Positions 38,254 through 49,652 of a stretch of 64,000 nucleotides of DNA are shown one piece after another. How positions within the stretch are numbered: the stretch's first letter is position 1; each line of letters begins with the position of its first letter. Position numbers and translations under genes: made by a program. The stretch spans positions 589,362-653,361 of the forward strand of contig VWZX01004886.1 in NCBI GenBank assembly GCA_013399015.1, written 5' to 3'. Under the pieces are notes generated by a model. The model was given only the letters and a program-made list of their open reading frames with translations, was not told the DNA's origin and searched no databases. This stretch comes from Galbula dea. Taxonomy: Eukaryota; Chordata; Aves; Piciformes; Galbulidae.

Positions 38254-40799
38254 TATACTGATGTGAAGTGGGTAGAGAGCAGCACAGTCCTTCCACTGGT
38301 GGAAAAGGATATTCTGTACTGGCTGTAAATTCCTTGGAGCTTTGGGGCATACCTATCCCATGGGAACAGCTGAAAATCAGCCCTGAAATCTGGAGGTCAT
38401 CATGGAAGAGACTAAAATGATAAAGTTGCACATCAGAGAGAAATGCTGAAAATAGACAAAAAAAACCCTAATGTTTCTTGCTTGATGCAAAGAATTCCAA
38501 CAAGGTTCTGGACTGCCCAACAAACTGCACTGCTCCTATGGTGTCACTGGGCTGTTTTCATGGCATTCCACAGGAAAAGGCACTATCACCATACTGCATA
38601 TATGCTCCTCAACTGCCCAGCTACCTCTTTCACTTCCTTTCACTCCATTTTAACCAATTTAAATAATAATAATACTGAAGAAAATTGTTCAGTGCCTCCA
38701 GAGAAAGATCACAGCTGCCACCTCTGAAATAAGACCTAGAAAAGCTGGCATCTGAGTCCCTTCCTCAGATCTAGACCTTTTCCTTCAGTTGAGCCTCTGA
38801 AAACAGTGATTCTACATGTAAAAATAGTGCAGAAAGGGACAGAGTTTATATACAAGTGGAGATAAATAATGTGAGCCACCCTCTAGCTGTCCCACCACTG
38901 CATCTAAGCATCAGTCACTGCAAGGAATGATTTGTAGCACAGGATATAACTCATGGTGAGCAAAAGTGGGAATCTGAGCCATGACATTTTAATTTCAGAC
39001 ATATTCAAAGGTAAGAGAGTCACTCTGTTCTGTCTGAACTTCAGATAAGCACATACTGTGCCATGGTTTTGGTCTACTCACAACATTCCTCAAATTTTCC
39101 CTGTAGTAGGAGGAAAGAGAGAGAGAAAAAAAACAAAGAAGAAAGAAAGGGGAAGAGAGAGAGAAAGCCTTTGGTTTACAGGAGGTGTTTTATTGTGTTG
39201 ATACCCAAAGGCTGGATTCAATAAAACCTCCATCTGGCTCTCACACACAGCAACCTCCTCTCAGACCTTGCAGCAGCCTTCCTCACCTCCAGAGTCCATT
39301 TTTTGGAGGCTTGTGAGCATGAGCTTCCCTTCTGCCACAGCAAGAGAGGGCTTTCTACCCAGTCAGACCCACAGAAGGCATCTCTCTGAGTTCCTGCAGA
39401 GCCTGAGGGTGACTCCAAACCCAGAGGGTGTGCCAAGTGTGCTATAAAAACTTGGCTTCAGAGAATCAACTAATCCCCATGTGCCAGAGGATAAATAAAG
39501 CTAAAGCAGTTGCTGAAACACTGCGTGTGGAGTTTTCTGAGTGAGGTTGTGCTTACAAGAGGGGTCACACAAGCTGTTCATGAGGGTCTCTTATGACCTT
39601 GTCATCTACAAGTACTTTTCCATCCAACCAGCTGAAACTCTGGTCAACAAGTTGTGGTTTGGGGTTTTTTTTTTTTTGGTGGCTGATTCAGAATATAGGG
39701 TTAAAAGTGCTCAGAAATGCATCAAGCTCTTTGCCACTGTCCTGTTTTTCTCATCTATCACATACTCAGGTACCAGCACTATAAGACCCTGAAAAGATAG
39801 TGAGATAAATGATACACCCATCCAGAGACAGAAACAATTAATTAGATAGATCTGATAGATGATTATTCCTTTCTCAAGTATCAGCTCCCAGGGATTTGGG
39901 TTTTTCCTTGTAGTCTTAAGTTTTGATCAATAAATCTTGGTTAAAATACTTCTCTAAAAAAAAAAAATATATAATAATCAAGCAGCATTTTAAGTTCTTA
40001 GTAAGTTAATCCCTTTTTTGTTAATTCCTGCATAGCCTTTTCTCCTCCTGAAAGTTCATTTTCTAGCTGGCATTTTAGCTCCCATTTTGTTTCACAGCAA
40101 AGAGACACAGACAGACAATAACAGAAGGGAAAAAAAAGCCCCAACCAAACTATTCCTTTCTTAACAGATAACACTCGTGTCTTGTTACAGAATTTTCAGG
40201 CTGTAAATCAACTGGGGAAGCTAATTTCAAGATATTCACTTGCACTATTCAAGGCTGTATAAACATTCCAAATTCCATTTTCTCATAAAGGCATATGTGA
40301 ACATTTAAAAAGGATTTAAAGAGCCATTTTGCAGTTAAGAAGATCTAGACCTTGCATTTCAGTTTCTCTTATTATTTCAACAAGATTATCATGTAATATT
40401 AATACCCAGGAAAAAAAAAATAATATCTATCTATATTTCCAGTGCTTCTATGTATTTATGAGGTCCTAAGGGATAGTAAAATTCCTCTAGCTGAGAGGAA
40501 GGCTGGAAGAAACTGCCAGAATAAGAGGGACTGTTGAAACATCAAATAAAGGAGAGGATTCGTTCATCTACTGCAACCTCTGCAAAGTGCTGTGGTGTTG
40601 GTTTTCACTGTATCTGCTGCTTTAATTGCTTCTGCCTGTTCATTTCTTTGTCCAGTGAAACCACTAGCCTAAGGGAGATTGCAAAAATCAAAAGGTAGGG
40701 CCGAGGTTGAACAGGAAATGAACACTGGTGCTGTGGCTTTATTAAAAGGAAAGAAGTTCAGAAGTGGCTGTAGGAGCTGGTGGGGTAGTGGGGTGGGTT
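38254..40799. other. Non-coding stretch, no gene seen
   Basis: AT-rich unique DNA with short homopolymers (a T run at about 39667-39680, A runs at about 39956-39967 and 40411-40421) and a polypurine tract at 39107-39167. No recognisable exon or CR1 copy. Confidence 0.7.
39107..39167. repeat. Polypurine GA/A-rich tract
   Basis: About 60 bases that are almost all A and G on the plus strand, with GA dinucleotide runs flanking an A run. Confidence 0.85.
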
Positions 40800-41060
40800 C
40801 AGTGCCATCTCTCTCTCTCCTTGCTCGCACTGGGGCGGTTAGGAAGAAACCCCCAAATCCGCCTGCTCAAGCGCCCTGAAACGCTCACACCTTTCCTCAG
40901 GAGTCTTTCCCACCCAGGACCACCTCTGCCTGAAAAGATCTGGGTTTGATCCAGTGCCATCACAACCCTTAGCCGTGTGGGGAGGTGGTGGAGGCAGAAA
41001 GCTCTGCCGCAGAAGGAGCGCGACACCAGGGTTTCTATTTTCGGTGGGGGAGCACGCGGA
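40800..41060. promoter_or_regulatory. CpG-enriched patch
   Basis: CpG dinucleotides cluster here (for example GGGGCGG, ATCCGCC, AAGCGCCC, GCCGCAG, GAGCGCGAC, TTTTCGG, GCACGCGGAG), while the DNA on either side has almost none. It is too short and moderate in GC to count as a strong island. It could be a weak or tissue-specific promoter, an enhancer kept unmethylated in the germ line, or a decaying island. No exon with convincing splice sites is evident. Confidence 0.4.
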
Positions 41061-42050
41061 GAACTTCCAAAGTTCAGCTCTCCTCACCCTGAGGCTGGGT
41101 AGAACACCAAGGACACATCATGAAAATAAACAGAGCTGGCATTAGAATCTCTGCAAGGAAATTTCTTGCTCCCCCCTCCCCTCTTTTTTAAGTGCAGTCT
41201 ATCTTTCTCCTCCTCTGCTATCTCTCTCTCCTTTTACTCTGATCTCCGGGACAAAAGATTCAACGTTCAGAGATCGAAACCCCAAAAGCAAGGAGGATAT
41301 GTACTTAAAATGCCACATGGCCAATAAAAGCTATTTTACAACATAGCTCACCTTTAACAAGAAAATTGACCAATGCAAGCAAAAAAAAAATGACCCAAAC
41401 CCCTTTTAGAAAAGAGCCCCAACCCTTCCAACCTCCCATTACAGCGACATAAATATCACACAGAGTTATCGGGAAAACACTCAGATGTTGAACAAATCAC
41501 AGTTCCACTGCAGAAACTGCTCACTGACCAAAAGGTATGAGGCCACAGATTTCAGGAATTAATTTGGGTTAATTCAAATGGCAAAGATGAGGTAGACAAA
41601 ATAACAAGCAATTACCTTTTCCTGCCTTTGAAGAACAATGAATTTGGGACTGGGCCAACTTCAGAAAGAGTGATTACAGATTTTTTATGCCCAGGCAAAC
41701 CTCTGCCTTTTGAACGCAGACGACACATACATGTGTACATGCATGCCACACGTGTACTTTGGATGTACATACACTTCTCTGCATTCCAGATAGGATTAAT
41801 GAAAGATAAAATTCAATTATTTATTGCATACCCTGCTAATTATTTTTGAAGCTCCAGAAAGAGAGCAGGAAAGCTCACCAACACAAGCCATCATTAAGCA
41901 GAAAGGCAGCGTTTGTGTGGTCACTTGCATTCAATGTGCAAAAACATTTATCATTTTAACCATTTCCTTGATATTGTGCACCAGGGTGGAAGGGTTTGAA
42001 AGCAAGGCAGAACTACAAATTTGACTTAAATGCATTTTTGGAGGAGGAAA
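41061..42050. other. Non-coding stretch, possible conserved elements
   Basis: Repeat-free AT-rich sequence without coding signal. Short open frames only (73 codons at most). Its position between the CpG-enriched patch and the 42.3 kb motif cluster makes it a candidate regulatory interval. Confidence 0.5.
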
Positions 42051-42072
42051 TCTCTCTCTCTCTCTCTCTCTC
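42051..42072. repeat. (TC)11 microsatellite
   Basis: Eleven uninterrupted TC units on the plus strand, the longest pure dinucleotide run I saw in the window. Confidence 0.95.
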
Positions 42073-42181
42073 CACCAGCATCGACACAATCACTTTAGTG
42101 GATAATAAGCAACGCTAAATAAAACATGTAGCTAAATAGGCATTAAAGGCCCTTTTACATACTTGGAAGAAAAGAAAACAG

Positions 42182-42240
42182 GGGGTTTTTTTCCCTTTTT
42201 TTTTCCCCTTTCCCTTTTTTTCCCCCTATTTTTTTTTTTA
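42182..42240. repeat. T/C homopolymer-rich tract
   Basis: T runs of up to about nine bases alternate with C triplets to quintets on the plus strand. It is low complexity and lies about 85 bp left of the X-box motif. Confidence 0.85.
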
Positions 42241-42325
42241 ATGCTGCAGACTGCAGGCATTTTGGTCTATCTCTGTCAAGTGCAATTCTTTCTTGATGAA
42301 TGACAAGGTACGATAATAGGCTGCC

Positions 42326-42339
42326 GTTTCCAGGGCAAC
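42326..42339. promoter_or_regulatory. RFX X-box palindrome
   Basis: GTTTCCAGGGCAAC fits the RFX-family X-box pattern GTNNCC-N2-RGNAAC, with both half-sites present in inverted orientation. RFX factors bind such sites in promoters and enhancers, including those of ciliary genes. The site stands in repeat-free, conserved-looking sequence (about 42241-42420) just left of a G-rich run. A full two-half-site match is uncommon by chance in a window of this size, but binding is not shown. Confidence 0.5.
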
Positions 42340-42435
42340 CAGACAGCAGAGCTGTGTGCCTTGAATTTTGTCATCTGAAAATGAAACCAGAAGCAAAAGA
42401 AAAGCTGAGAATCTAGCGACAGATTAACTGGTGGA

Positions 42436-42461
42436 GGGGATGTTGGGAGGGAGGACAGGGG
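42436..42461 (+). other. Canonical G-quadruplex motif
   Basis: G runs of 4, 3, 3 and 4 bases have loops of 5, 1 and 6 bases, fully meeting the G3+N1-7 rule. It begins a purine-rich stretch that continues to about 42525 with several more G runs. Confidence 0.7.
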
Positions 42462-42525
42462 ACTGGCAGGGGGGAGAGAGCACAGGAGGAGGAAGGAGAG
42501 AGCAAGGGGGGCTGGAGAGAGGGGG

Positions 42526-45229
42526 CTACATTACAAGTAATTAAAATGACTGTAATATGTAGTGTATATCTGTCTGCATGTGTCTGTGTTGCAGTTTCAG
42601 ATAGCATTTGTCAACAGGATTTTTCTCCCTGTTTTCCCAGCCACTCTCTTTGTTCCAAAAATACAGAGAAAGGCTGAAAAAGTACCTTTCAGAGAGGCCT
42701 CTCCAGCACATCCACCTTTACAATAGGTGTCTTTGCAATGCTGCTCTCCACCTTGCTCCCAACAGCACCCACCCAGTTCCTCCCAGTCCCACTCAGCCTC
42801 TAGGAGGCTGCAACTGAGAGCTAAGGATGGAGAACCCATGTTCATTTCTGTAGCTGATGCCGTGTAGGTAGCATGGGACCTCACTCAACATGGAGTTGTT
42901 CAACCTATTGCTGCCTAAAACCCTTTCAACCCAAGGATTCCCCATCCAGTGCATTCACTTCCAGTTGTGCAAGTCTCTGCCATGGTCTCTGGGTCAGGCC
43001 TAGCCACACTGGGACTGGTTTTGGTTCACTGACATAAAGTTAGAGGACATGCAACAAAAGGCTGAAAGCAGAAAAGACTGAAGAGGAGCCGGTTGCCACA
43101 CTCCAACCTGTGATCAACTTTGAAACACCAGGATGTCTGGATCTGGGCTTAGCTTGGACCTTTTGAAGATGAGCTAAAACTGTAGCACTCTATCTTCTCC
43201 TTTGAACCTCCAAATTCAAAGCAAATAGAATCAAAACTCACTTAAGTCTTGGATTTGGAAAAAAACCAGCTAAGCTGCAAAGCTCCAACTGTTGATGCAC
43301 AGCATAGCATAGCCACTGGCCTTCACTCACCAACACACAGCAACATTCACAGCTGAGACACAAAGTCTGCCTGCTCCAGCCATGTTAACTAAACCTGTAG
43401 CACATTTCCTCAGCAATGTAACCTGAAACCTCATCATATTTGTGTTTCAGAGCCACCATCCTCCAGAGCCTTCCTAGACTTTTACGGACGTCTTCTCTTA
43501 CCAGCCTCCCTATCAGATAAAACTTCACTCCTACCATTCTGTGGAGGAACTGTTGATAACATAAAGCCCTCTGTCATTTTTCTCCTGTCCCTCAGGCAAA
43601 ACTCCCCATGATCCTTGCAGAGGGTGGGTGAATCTTGAGGCTCCCATAGAGAACAAGTAGGCACTTCTGCCAGCTTTAAAGGTGAGGAAACCAACACAGA
43701 AAGAATCTGCCCTAGTCAGAGCCTTGGAAGTCAACAGGACCTTTTTGTTGTACTTCAGCTGGTTTTGGACCAGCTGTTAACAGCCTCCTGCAGCACTGTG
43801 AAACAGGACCTAGCACTCCTGGCTCACAACTTCAGGCCTCAAGAAGCCAAATGTCTTCCCAAGGAGCTTTCATTCAACATACTGATTTAAAATGTCATTA
43901 ATTCAATTAAACAAGAATGCAAAGCAATAAATGTTGCTTAACCAAAATTACACCACATTTGCAGAGGAAAATTACACTCTAAGTATGCCAGTCATAAAGA
44001 TGACATGTTCTTGAAACAGAAATTCATAACCCTTATGCATGTCTTTGCATGGGGAAATCAGTTACCTGATTTTTAAGGTATCTGAAGGAAGTGATCATCC
44101 CTAATGCTTCTCCATAGACACCCAGTCTACAATGGAGTACAGAAGAATGACTTCATTTTCTTGGCATCTTGACTATCTTTGAATATTTATCATGGGAAAA
44201 TGAGGTGATTTTTTGTCATGACAAGTCCAGGACATTTCAGTTATTCTGATTTATTTGTGCTTGACTAGAATCCTATGACTGTGCCTACATGGCATTGAGG
44301 AGAGGAACCCCTGCTAGCTCTAGCATCAGCAGCAGCCTGTTTGCATCAGCATCTTCATTCCACATGGTCTAACTAGCTTCAGTTTGGGGGCAAGATTGGT
44401 GCATTAAGTACAGTTATGCTAAGTTTTGGAGCCATATTAGTATCATCTGCATGTTACATGTAGCTTTAGCTGACAACCTGCACAGGTACCAGGAAGACAG
44501 CAACTGCTCTTTAGAGCTGAAGGAATAATCTGGCTACTACATCTGCCAGCCTCCATTCAAGCAAGTGGCCACTAGGGCAATTCCAATCTTGTCTTCATTG
44601 CAAGTTTCTTTCCAAATAAGCTGATTCATTCCTTCTGTGCATCTTTTCCATTCAGCTTTCAAGAGGTAACAGGAATCTTCATTATGATTTGTCTATTACC
44701 TACTAGACTTAAACAAAGTGAAGGTCTTACTTTTGATGATGTTATCCTGTAAGTCCTAAATCAGTTTTGTCCAATGCAAAAAGAAAAGGATTTAGATTTT
44801 CAGATTTTCTGCTTTTTCCATCCTTTCTGCATTCTAGTGTTTCTGCATTGTAAGAAAGGAAGAAAAGAAGTTCTGCTTTGTCTGACTCACTAATTCCCTA
44901 AACTCAGGGGTTTCAGAGGGCACAGTAAAGCACAGCACTTCTCTTGCTACTGCACATCAACTCTCTTTCTCCTCTACTTACCATTATGTAGCCCAGGTAT
45001 CTGTTGCCATATGGGAGAACCCACAGCTGAAAGGTGAAACTATGAGAGCCACACTTTGGGAAATGCTCCTACAAGCCTTGGCTACTCCTTATACCTGCTT
45101 TGACCAAATGGAAAAGCACCAAAAAATATCTGCATATTAGTCATCTTGCCTAATTCTACACTGCTTTTGCTAGCTCTGCCTCTAAGCCCACATTTGGACA
45201 AGACAGTATGGAGTATAACCCTCATGATC
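42526..45229. other. Non-coding stretch, no gene seen
   Basis: No coding signal. Open frames stay below 110 codons, and the longest overlaps the CR1 copy that follows. A possible MIR remnant lies at 43676-43740. Confidence 0.7.
43676..43740 (-). repeat. Possible MIR-type SINE remnant
   Basis: AGGTGAGGAAACCAACACAG resembles the reverse complement of the MIR 3' segment (GATGAGGAAACTGAGGCACA type). The continuation toward a core-like AGTCAGAGCC is weak. Confidence 0.3.
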
Positions 45230-45404
45230 ATCCCCAGGCTGCCCAGGGAGGTGGTGGAGTCACCATCCCTGAAGGGGTTTAAAAAGTGTGTGGATGTGAT
45301 TCTTAGGCCAGGGTTTAGTGGCATGGTGGTGCTAGCTTGATGGTTGGACTTGATGATCTTGGAGGTCTCTTCCAACTTTAATGATTGTGTGATTCTGTGT
45401 GACC
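45230..45404 (+). mobile_element. CR1 LINE 3'-end fragment
   Basis: Plus-strand copy that reads CCCAGGGAGGTGGTGGAGTC, then GGTTGGACTTGATGATCTTG, then a 3' tail ATTGTGTGATTCTGTGTGAC. Translation gives RLPREVVESPSLKGFKK and VDVIL, the CR1 ORF2 tail. It belongs to the same subfamily as the copies at 13-31 kb but lies on the opposite strand. It is 5'-truncated at about 175 bp. Confidence 0.93.
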
Positions 45405-45604
45405 CTGTCATTCACAAAGGTCATTCTTCAACCTTTGGTCCTCAATCAAAGCTGCTGCTAAGGGAACTTCCTTCACACTGAGCTGAGCATCCCAGTCTCA
45501 CACAAGCCTGTGCCAGGCTTAATTGCATATTGTATATGTATCATTTGAAAGATGGAAGATGAATTAAGGCCTCCTTAGTTTCAGAGCCATGTCTTCACCA
45601 CTAG

Positions 45605-45677
45605 ACCATCCTACTGCTGTTTTATAACCATCCTACTGCTGCTTTATAACCATCCCACTGCTGCTTTATAACCTTCC
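45605..45677. repeat. Tandem repeat, 22-bp unit x 3.3
   Basis: Units at 45605-45626, 45627-45648 and 45649-45670 follow the pattern ACCATCCTACTGCTGYTTTA plus TA, with one or two substitutions each. A partial fourth unit (ACCTTCC) follows. A small minisatellite with high unit identity, so probably young. Confidence 0.92.
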
Positions 45678-48600
45678 TTCTGTGCACCTCTGCGTTAACT
45701 CAAGCTGAAGCTGAATTATGGCTCTTCTTATCCCTGATAAGCAGAGGGTGCTGTGGAAGAGCAAGCTGGAGTTTACTTGGCCTCATGCATCCATCAGCAA
45801 CATGTCAGCTAGTTTCCAGTTGTGGAATTCCTATTAGCAGTGATGATGGAAGAGGCACATGGAGAAGGGTGGGGTCTCCATTGAAGGCAGAGAGGTGACA
45901 GCTCAGCAAATCACCTTTAGATCTGTGAACTCAGCAGATTGTTTCTGGAAAGTTGTTGAGAGAAAATAAATACAGAAAACCACAATGTCACTTCTAAGAG
46001 TCACTTTTCAGAGCCTGACCACATTTTAAGTATCTGCTAAGTGATGTCCTTTCCCCTGCCTTCCTTCTGGCCAAAACCAATGTTGTATCAATCTCCTGAC
46101 AAAGACAAGTTTGACACTGGGATTCCAGACACCAAAACAAATAATACCACCTACAGCCCTCATGAGTCACAGAGCTCATGTGATTTCATTAAAGGGAAAA
46201 AAAAAAAAAAGCCTCAAAGCCTCAACTAATTCTTAGTCTAAGAGGCTCAAAAAGGAAATAACTCAGCAAGAGTTTCCCCTTTGTGAATGATTTTGTCTTC
46301 AAGGGAGAGAGAATGATTTATGCATACTCTGAAATATCACAAAGAACACATCTTTCTATACTTCATGAATTTTGTCTCTGGACCCAAACCCATCCTGCAC
46401 AGTTTGATCTCATGGACAACCTTTGGGAGAGCTATCTGCTTGTGGCAAGGTGCATAGCTTCCTTCAACCTCCATGGAGTCTGATGGTCCTATATTCCTGT
46501 GCTGTGGAGATGAATCAGCTCCAGCCCTACTTTATATATCCTAATATGTTATAACCTGGTTGCATGGCTTCCAGACCACAGTCAGCTCAGTTTAGCCAGC
46601 TCTGGATGCAGGCAAGAGAAGCTTTGGTCTCTTTGCACCTACCTGGGTAGCTAAGCCTTTCTCTGCTGCTTGCTGGTTGCAGAGAGCTGGCTCTGGCACC
46701 TCCAGGGGGGCCCTCAACAAGCTTTTCCAACAGACCTTCCTGAAAACTGCCTCAGCCATGAATGCAGCATGTAGAAAAGAGACTGGAAGAAAAAAGGTTC
46801 TTCTGGAGACACAACTTACTTACATGTCTTCTGGCTGCTCTGGTTATGGGTATATTACAATGTATTGAAATGCTGGTATTAACTGAGAACATTCCTAGTG
46901 CTTCTTACTCCAAGTGCAGCCATCCAATAAATTATTTGGGAAATGGCTTTAGACTTCAGCAATAATAGGTTTTTGGCAAGCAACAAGACTCTTAAAAGAA
47001 CCACTTTATCATCATGAGAAGATCATAAATGAGAATTAACTCATATATGTGGTCATTTGCTAACCATCAGAGGTAATCACAAAATAGGAGCCACTTTGAA
47101 ATGGACTGCCAGGGAAGAAGCTAGGTAAAAAACTAACCTGTCACCAATCTGCAGCAGAACAACACAGGCAGGCAAAATCTATTCCACCCTGCAGCCCAGC
47201 AGATCCTTTTTTCCTCAGGTTGTACTGGCACAATATATTCTTTTCCTTTGAGAAGAATCACAGAACTGTCTGGTGGGCCTTGTCTCCAGTGGACATGGAG
47301 AACAATGTACTCCCTTCTCTGCTTCTTTCTTTGAAGGCAGTTTTCAAGTTTCACTTTCATCCTTCTCTTCTCTTGGATAATAAAAGAAAAAAGAGCTCTC
47401 AGATTTTTTTTTTCCCCCAGAAAAATTCATTACTCATAAACCTCTAACCACTCTTGCTGTTTTTCCTACAGAGTGATTGCTTCATGTCATTACTGAAGCA
47501 GAGATCCAAGAGAAGAGCTTGTCCTACACCCAAGGCTCTGCTTGGTAGAAGGACATGTTTGTTGGTACACATCCCCATCTGATGCCCTTGCTGACTCATG
47601 CTGAGATAGCTGGTGCTATATATATGCATGTTAAGAACATCATAATTGTTAGGGTTCACAAGTGATGAGATGGTCCTTCAGGAGCAAAGCAATGGCCAAC
47701 AAAGTCATGAGTGAAGATGAATCAGTTGTTCCTAGAAACATGCTGCTCTGACAACATAACTCTCAGATGCTAGGGAGGTGGGGACTATATTGATAGAGAA
47801 TTGAGGGACTCAAGCTGTAGTGGCAAAGGAGACCAAATATTTGGAGCATGACAAGCAGCAGCCTAGGCAATGAACTTGCCTGTTTTCAGAAGAGCTGGAG
47901 AGTCTCCTACATCTACACTGGCAAGTGTGGGGAGGGTTAAGATAGCTGTCACACTTGCAGAAGTAGACCCCTCTGTTAGGACAGATTAAGGCCAGAGATG
48001 TGGATGCAGCTGAGTGTAAATGAGACTCCCAAGAGTGAAGATCAAAGTTTGTAGGAAAACCATAGTAAAGCATGAAAACCAAGCTTCCTACCAGGAATTT
48101 TAAGCATGAAAGGGTGGTGGCAACTTTCAGCTTCAAGGCCAGAGGCTGAAGAGAACTTACTGAAAGCTGTTGGAGGGCCTCTGTGCCAAGCTCAGAGAGT
48201 CCTCCCTGAAAACAGACAGGAAAAGAGGGGTTTCTTCATGCCTAAGGAGAAGAATCAACTTTGCAGGCTGGGGAATTGTGCTAACAAATGAAGACAAGAC
48301 ACAGCTTTGATATTTCTTGGCATTTTTCTCCTATAAATATGAAGACCACAAGACTTTAAAAAAGGCCCAGAGGGTTCTTGATTGTTTGTAGTCATGTAAA
48401 CCACTGCTCATCAGAGAGTCTTTCTGGCCAGAGAATTAAAGCCATTTCCTTCCTGGCCTGATCTGTTAAAAGATCCTGTCTCTGCTGCTTCACTGCATCA
48501 CAACTGGCTGAGGCTTTGCAGGATCTGAGAGGTCTTGGGAAGCTTTTCCACAACAAGGTGATATTTAGGCACTCTCTTCTGCTGTAGGAGAACAAGGTGC

Positions 48601-49545
48601 ACCAGTCTAAGCTGCAAATTCTCTTTACTGCTGTAACTCTGCAGACTCACCACCTGACTGCTAGAAGCTACAGCTACCTGATGACATGTTGGCAGATTTT
48701 TTTGCTGCTCATGTTATCACCTTAGCCATTTCCCTCCCTCTGTGAATGACAATGCAACATTTGGGGCAACCAAGTCAATTTTCCTGCTGCCTGTAAAATG
48801 AGGGGGGTTAAGAATTATGTTTACCCTACAAACTGCAACACAGCCATTAGATCCATCTTATCTGAACATCTGAGAATCAATTGCTCATTATCACACTGTA
48901 ACCACTAATTTTGTGGAAATTGGCTATGTAAGTAGTAGGAACAAGGTCTGAGCTGATGTTCTGGTCAGAGGGAATAATAAAGGGAAGACTGAAGAGCTAT
49001 TTTGGCAATGATTCCTCTCACTTTTCAAATCCCAGCCTCCTTTAATTAACTTCTCTGCAGCATGTGAAGAAAGAAGGGTAGAACATTAAACTCTGCTCAT
49101 GGATGCCCATGAGCTCTGCAGCAGAGCCTCTCTCAAAGGCTATTGCCAGCATCTGCCACTCTCTGCAGCTTTCAGTGGAGGGGGAACAGGGGAGGCACCT
49201 TCCACTATAAATGCCAGCACAATTGCATGCACTATCACTTCTTAATCTGAGTTTGAAAGTCCTGCTTTTAAATGTTGGTTTAAGGTGCAGTGGAACATTT
49301 TGAGCAGGCTAAAGGAAGGCATGGCTGCAGCCTGCATCAGTGCTGCTGGGGTTGGGGAGCTGGAGGTGAGGAAGGCAAATCCTGCCCTCCCTTGTAACTG
49401 CACTACAGTGAGTTCTTCTATCCCCATGGACACTTCACAGTGAGGGCACTCCAGATGCTCTGCACTGTGAGAGTGAGCTGCACACAACAGGCTAATGCTA
49501 GCCAGCACCTCCACTTTTACTCCTGGGGTCAGAGTTTACAATGGG
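45678..49545. other. Non-coding stretch, no gene seen
   Basis: No recognisable exon, CpG island or RNA gene. Small A run at 46197-46210. Open frames do not exceed 108 codons. Confidence 0.7.
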
Positions 49546-49652
49546 AAACATAGAAATGCCAGGGTTGGAAAGGACCTTAAAGATCATCTAGTTCCAACCC
49601 CCCTGCCTGGCAGGGACACCATCCACTAGATCAGGTTGCCCAGGGCCCCATC
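49546..49652 (-). mobile_element. CR1 LINE 3'-end fragment
   Basis: Minus-strand copy. After an imperfect ACATAGAAATG terminus it reads GGTTGGAAAGGACCTTAAAG, ATCATCTAGTTCCAACCCCC, TGCCTGGCAGGGACACC and ATCAGGTTGCCCAGGGCCCC. This CTGCCTGGCAGGGACACC variant marks a different CR1 subfamily from the AACCTATCACCACCATG copies and matches the plus-strand copy at 52.9 kb. It is truncated at about 107 bp and followed by a C/T-rich stretch. Confidence 0.92.
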
